Shown here: positions 59,547 to 64,000 of the stretch, one piece after another | Position numbering within the stretch: the first letter of the stretch is position 1 | Layout: each line of letters opens with the position of its first letter | NCBI GenBank assembly: GCA_003667245.1 | Contig: RCNN01000026.1 | Coordinates: 154,201 to 218,200, forward strand | Length of the DNA: 64,000 bases | Source: Heterostelium multicystogenum | Lineage: Eukaryota > Evosea > Eumycetozoa > Acytosteliales > Acytosteliaceae | Direction of reading: 5' to 3' | Translations under genes and position numbers: made by a program | Notes under the pieces: model-generated | The model's input: only the letters and a program-made list of their open reading frames with translations | Database searches by the model: none | What the model was told of the DNA's origin: nothing

Positions 59547-61199
59547 TTAATAGAATTTCAAAGTAACACATAGACCAAATCTTAATGTCTGATCGGTGGG
59601 CAAACGTTTCAATACATGTGAGAAGTATACGTCGATCAAAGCTGGACCAGCAGCACCTCTAATACCAAGACCAGCGGTGTGTCTAAAATTGGAAGGATCC
59701 ACCAAGCTTCTTAGCCCTTCTCCAAGATTATTATAATTGAGTACAGAGTTTCCAAATGAATAGAATCCAAAGAGCTGTGCTGGGTTATCATTAAGATCCT
59801 TTGTAATGTAGAATGTAGTATTATGATAGAAATCTCCTCCTAAGCATGGTTCTGTAATAATAATCAACATATATTAATATACGCTTAAACTCAAACCATT
59901 TTAAGCCCATATGGTAATACATACTTTTGCTCTTTGTAGTGGCCAATCCTTTATATTCGAATCCTTGAAGTGATATGATACACCATTATAGAATCTATCA
60001 ATCATTGGTGACATTCCTTTAGAGAGATTAATGAGGGCACCTCCTGCCAACATACATTCAAAATTCTAGAGTTGTAACAAAGCAATGTTAGATTCTATGA
60101 GACAATAGTGGAATAAACTAGTTGACTTACGAAACCTCTGGTCAATGGGTAGTAGATATGTGTAAATGATTCTGATCTAATAAAACTTAGTGCTGAACAG
60201 TCCTCCTGCAATCTCATTATTGACACGTCCCACAAACCTAATCCTAAACCCAAACCAGTTGCTGTTGGGCCAATCTTTAAAGTAGAAGTATCTATGTGAT
60301 AAACTCAATTTATGTGATAATCCTGTATGATTTCTCATCCTATGCGATTGGTTAGTATCTATCCTGCTTGTTACTACTCTATTGATTTGCGTTATGCTAA
60401 CTTACTCTTCGTCTTTATTTTCACCAGTAATAAATGTTCTTTCTATCACCTGCATATAAAGAGAAGTAATGACGACCATAGTTCTTTGGTGCAAATGTAA
60501 TAGATGTTTCCTCCACTTTGTAAATTCTTATTTCTATTGAACAATGAACCAATTGATATTAATAAATCTATAGATACATTGGCATATCATCATTGATAGT
60601 GATCAACAACATACAATTCAATTGGATTCTCTAATTTCTTTGATAACTCTATCTTGTTTCCTAATTTATCTTTATAGTATATCTATGGTTTGATTCATCC
60701 AAATCACATAATGGAACGAGGCCGTTAGTGAAAAGTCTTGTGACGACAAAAGAACATATCGCCGATACATACTGAACCATTCAATGTTTTGAATATGCCA
60801 ACTGAAGCTTCACCACCCAACTCACCACCACGACCGAATGGATTGATCATGGAAAGAGTAGTCTTCTTTGTTAAATCGGTATTGAAAGAGGTATCCAAGG
60901 AAATACCACGTTTGATAGCGGTCACAGTGACACGTGATCCATCTCACTAACTAGATAATCTCCTTGACTCAAGATGCCATCACGCTCCATCAAAATGATA
61001 CCATCTTCAACATAATCTCTTAGATGTGATCTAGTACCATAGTATTTATCGAGGTTTTTAAAGTAGGTTCTTCTGAGATACTCGCTATTCGATCTGATAT
61101 TCTCAAACTCTAAATCAATTTTATTCTGCTAACATGTTAATATCATATCAATCAACTCCAATATATCTATAGTTCTAATAACAAACATTACTTTTCCAT
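59547..61199 (-). CDS. SAMM50: SAM50/Tob55, outer-membrane beta-barrel assembly (Omp85)
   Basis: Core of the mitochondrial SAM complex that inserts beta-barrels. After a short exon (MEK) the protein reads KIDLEFENIRSNSEYLRRTY, DYVEDGIILMERDGILSQGD, TAIKRGISLDTSFNTDLTKK, TLSMINPFGRGGELGGEAS, VGIFKTLNGS. The C-end is a typical Omp85 barrel: FGFYSFGNSVLNYN, FRHTAGLGIRGAAGPALIDV and LRFGLCVTLKFY (aromatic last residue). Many slips and introns lie in 59900-60950, so the middle barrel strands are hard to read. It is 68 bases tail-to-tail from the transacylase gene. Confidence 0.85.
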
Positions 61200-61419
61200 T
61201 TTAATTATTTATAATATTAATAATAGTTAATCAGGATCAATCAATCTGATCACACACAATGAAAATCTTGTAACCCAGCTCAAAACATTAAAAAATGTCC
61301 AAAAAAAGCACATTAGACCTTGCACACAGGTCCACATAAATTTTGATTTGGTAGGAGTTTGACATTCATACTCAGACTATGTTTAAAAAAAGAATAATAA
61401 TAATAATACATGAAATTTA

Positions 61420-63626
61420 TTATATGTGGATTTGATTAAATAAATGTGTGTATGCTCTTTTCATATCGGTTTCGGCTCTATATACTGTTGGTAATTGTTG
61501 CTGCTCTTCATACTCTAAATCTGAAAGAGAGTCATCAATTGAAGAATCCAGATGTATTCAAATTTCTCTGTAAGAACATATTGTTCGAATAATCCTTTCA
61601 ATTCCTTGCTTTGACTCTGCTCTCTGGAAAAATGGATGCTAAAAGTAATTGAGATTGATTGTATTTATTAGTATTGGAATATATGGGGGTCGTAGGCACT
61701 AGTGTTGGCTTACTCTTAATAATTTATTTGCACTCGATCTCTTCTTTGGGGTCCATTTCGAAACATTGCCATAACATATCTTTGAGATCCAGTGAACATT
61801 TGAATTTAGTGACATCGATACCCTTGGTTGCATTGGTAAACATAGCTCTTAATCGTGAGTCTCTGTTGGGTGGTTTTCTATACATCAATCTCTAATACAC
61901 AAACACCAAAACTCCAAATATCCGCTGGGAAACTATGTGGGTCACCTTTGATCATCTCTGGTGGCATCCAGTAGGGTGAACCTACCAAATGAATGATGTT
62001 CCTTTCTCCACTGATGAGCACAATCCAAAATCAACTATGGAAGCAAACGATTCAGTTAGGTATATGGATCAACTGTAGCTTCAATATATTCAACACTTAC
62101 TTAATTTAATATCACCATTAATTGTAAATCATTACATTTCCACTCTTTATATCACGATTGAATAGTTTGTTTTCATGGAGATAGGCTTACCTTTAAGAAT
62201 TTCTTTGGCAATGAATCCAATATGTGTTTCTTTGAAAATGTGAGCACTATTTACTGCCTGCTCCAGTGTACCTCCTTGCATAAACTCTGTAATAATGAAC
62301 AGCTGGTTATCATGTAAAACCGATGCTTTTGTATTCTATGATATTTGGATGGTTGCAACATCTGTAGGAAACCAATTTCAATCAATACATTTGTGCTGCT
62401 CCTTTGGAGTACGGTAGTGAACTACCTTGATGGCCAAACCTTTTTCTTCTCGTAAGTGTGCTTCAAATACTTTTCCAATAACCACACTTTTCCAATCAGA
62501 TTTCCAAACTTGATTTTCTTCTTGATGTCTGTGAAAGTTCGAATCGAAAGTGCTGCCTCTGCCAAGAACTCTGTTGAGGCACCTGCAATACTAACGCTTT
62601 CTCTGTAGTTTGAGCTCCAATGTCTTTTTTTCTTTAGTTCAGCTTCGTCGTTGATGTTTGCCAGCTCTTCTTTGTTTACTTCGATTGACGAGTTTTGAAT
62701 CTCCCTCCATGTTTTTTGAACGTGGCTTGGTTAGTGGTTTCTTTTCGCTTGTGGTGGTTGTCGATGTTGTATTGAAAACTGCACAGTTTTCGCTTGGCTT
62801 TGGTGTTGGCTTTGCGTCGGGTTTGCTATTAATAATATTTATTTCTTCCATTCTGCCGGCTAACAGTGATTGATAGGATTGTTGATCGTCATCGGAATCT
62901 GACTGGGGACCCTCTCCATCGGGGTACACAAAAGTAATCTTTTGACGAGTCAAAAATTTGAGAATCGTCAGGAACACCTTTAGATTTGCTCTGATTTCAC
63001 TGAGTGGAATCTCCTCCTTTTCCAAATCGTCAATGATTGGGGTAGGAATGTCTTCGAAGCAGCTGATAAATAGACGAGGACATTTCTTTCTGTTGGCATA
63101 ACGACGCTTGCCTGTAGAGCTGGTGTTTCCACTTCGCGATCTGTGGAACAAGCCAATTCCTGGATCTGCTTCTTCTTTCTTTTTCTTTTTTTCTACACCT
63201 GTTACGTTGTCCATAAAATCGACAGGCACATTCGTTGGAACCTGCTGATCCAGTACTATTTTTCTCTCAGCCTGCAAATTGGCTATGACATTGAGTGAGC
63301 TACCGCTGGAGGGTGTAGTCGATGGTGATCCAGTCGTGACGTTCACATTGAGTGTATTTGAGTTGGAAGCAGGTGATGATGATAATAGTGTGCTGCCGCC
63401 GTCCAATGAAAGACGAAAGTAGATTTGGTCCTCCTAATATTGAGAGTGGACGGGTTTCAATTGTGATATGAGACGATGGAAGCAAACCAATTTTGCCATC
63501 CAATTTTCCTTTGACCAAACCATTCTCAGCTTTCTCGATATACTCTAATTTTTGTGCCCTTTACAAAAGGTCAGATGATTTTTCTGTTGGTCCATTGTAG
63601 TCGGCAGTTGCAACCAAGTACATCAT
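61420..63626 (-). CDS. SH3-containing STE20-like protein kinase
   Basis: The N-terminal SH3 domain (LVATADYNGPTEKSSDLL, LEYIEKAENGLVKGKLDGKI, GLLPSSHI) is followed by a Ser/Thr linker, a basic/acidic middle (KRRYANRKKCPRLFISCF, IPLSEIRANLKVFLTILKFL) and a kinase domain. That has GLAIKVVHYR (Lys), LFIITEFMQGGTLEQAV, LFNRDIKSGNVMIYN (catalytic Asp kept, His replaced by Asn), VDFGLCSS, GSPYWMPPEMIKGDP and ADIWSFGVCVLEI. It resembles the PAK/MKC-type STE20 kinases of Dictyostelium; the substrate is unknown. The kinase half is broken by many single-base slips (62500, 62440, 62330, 62180, 61990, 61900, 61790). The ATG at 63626 may not be the first exon. Confidence 0.78.
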
Positions 63627-64000
63627 CTTTTTGAGCTTAACAATGGCGTAGTTTTTAAAACTTTAATCGCTGATCTAATAAATTAAATCGATACCTATGT
63701 ACAAATATATTCTATTCAATAAATAACTGTTAATACAAAATTAAATTTTGGGCGGAATTAGAATTGTATTTGGAAATTGACTTCATCAAAACAAAAATAC
63801 ATTAATCAACCAGACCAGTAATAACAAAATTGTTTTAAAATGTAATATTGGGATGATGTTGTTATAGTGATGGTGGTAGTGGTGAGGTTGAGTTGGGTTA
63901 TTAAGGAAGGGCGGTTTAATAGTATGATGAAATAGTAATATTCTATAGAAAACAAAACTTTAATATTATATATTTAGAGAAGGAGTAAAATAAGTACTCG
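63627..64000. other. AT-rich end of window
   Basis: Upstream of the kinase gene. A possible acceptor (ATTAAAG) just before 63655 hints at an upstream exon, but no gene is supported. Confidence 0.4.

Noticed and set aside
1145..63626. Reading the broken genes as true pseudogenes
   Set aside because: Too many essential single-copy genes are hit, and breaks are single bases mostly in homopolymers with the protein otherwise conserved; consensus error explains this better.
1..64000. tRNA, rRNA, CRISPR or full-length retrotransposon
   Set aside because: I looked for T-loop GGTTCGAAT-type signals, rRNA blocks, regular spacer repeats and reverse-transcriptase motifs on both strands and saw none. 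A covariance-model search would settle the tRNA question.

Overview
The window is nuclear DNA of a dictyostelid social amoeba. The support is: very AT-rich spacers with long A/T runs; short AT-rich introns that start GTAAGT/GTATGT and end TAG/CAG; Asn-, Gln-, Thr- and acid-rich tracts; and typical amoebozoan genes, including a TM9 protein, a GPI transamidase, a dictyostelid-type ankyrin protein, a kinase-like/RhoGAP fusion and small secreted proteins. I cannot fix the species. There is no sign of a bacterial operon, plasmid, CRISPR array or prophage.

Layout. 1-5.2 kb: a 5'-nucleotidase (+), a tiny Gly/Trp-rich gene (-) and a divergent cis-prenyltransferase (-). 5.2-10.6 kb: a gene-poor stretch, a secreted barrel-plus-LysM protein (+), one copy of a dispersed repeat, and an SppA-type peptidase (+). 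10.9-19 kb: DNAJC11-like (-), inorganic pyrophosphatase (+), eIF2A (-), a BSD-domain protein (+). 19.9-24.8 kb: RBR ubiquitin ligase (+), U1 snRNP protein C (-), AK6/Fap7 (+), alkaline phosphatase (-). 25-31 kb: an orphan exon, an N/Q-rich secreted protein (-), THOC6 (-). 31.4-37.3 kb: SDA1 (+), a dual-specificity phosphatase (+), a protein with five DPRSP motifs (-). 37.9-43.1 kb: GPI8/PIG-K (-), a second copy of the dispersed repeat, a small secreted protein (-), SURF2 (-), a small spliced gene (+). 43.2-53.9 kb: kinase-like/RhoGAP fusion (-), Notchless (-), PXMP4-like (-), TM9 (-). 54.7-63.6 kb: HGSNAT-like acyltransferase (+), ankyrin protein (-), malonyl-CoA:ACP transacylase (+), SAM50 (-), SH3-containing STE20-like kinase (-).

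Themes. Several genes serve ribosome assembly (SDA1, Notchless, AK6/Fap7). Others serve mRNA processing and export (U1-C, THOC6), mitochondrial outer-membrane and lipid functions (SAM50, DNAJC11-like, malonyl transacylase), and the secretory or endolysosomal system (GPI8, TM9, alkaline phosphatase, HGSNAT-like). They look like independent eukaryotic loci, not one pathway cluster.

Data quality. Most of the conserved genes in 1-34 kb and 54-64 kb carry one or more single-base shifts, usually in short homopolymers, although the protein homology continues in the next frame. Long ORFs at 23-25, 35-37, 43-46 and 51-54 kb are clean. I read this as uneven consensus error, not mass pseudogenisation. 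CDS spans below therefore run from the first to the last codon of the whole gene, including introns and shifts.
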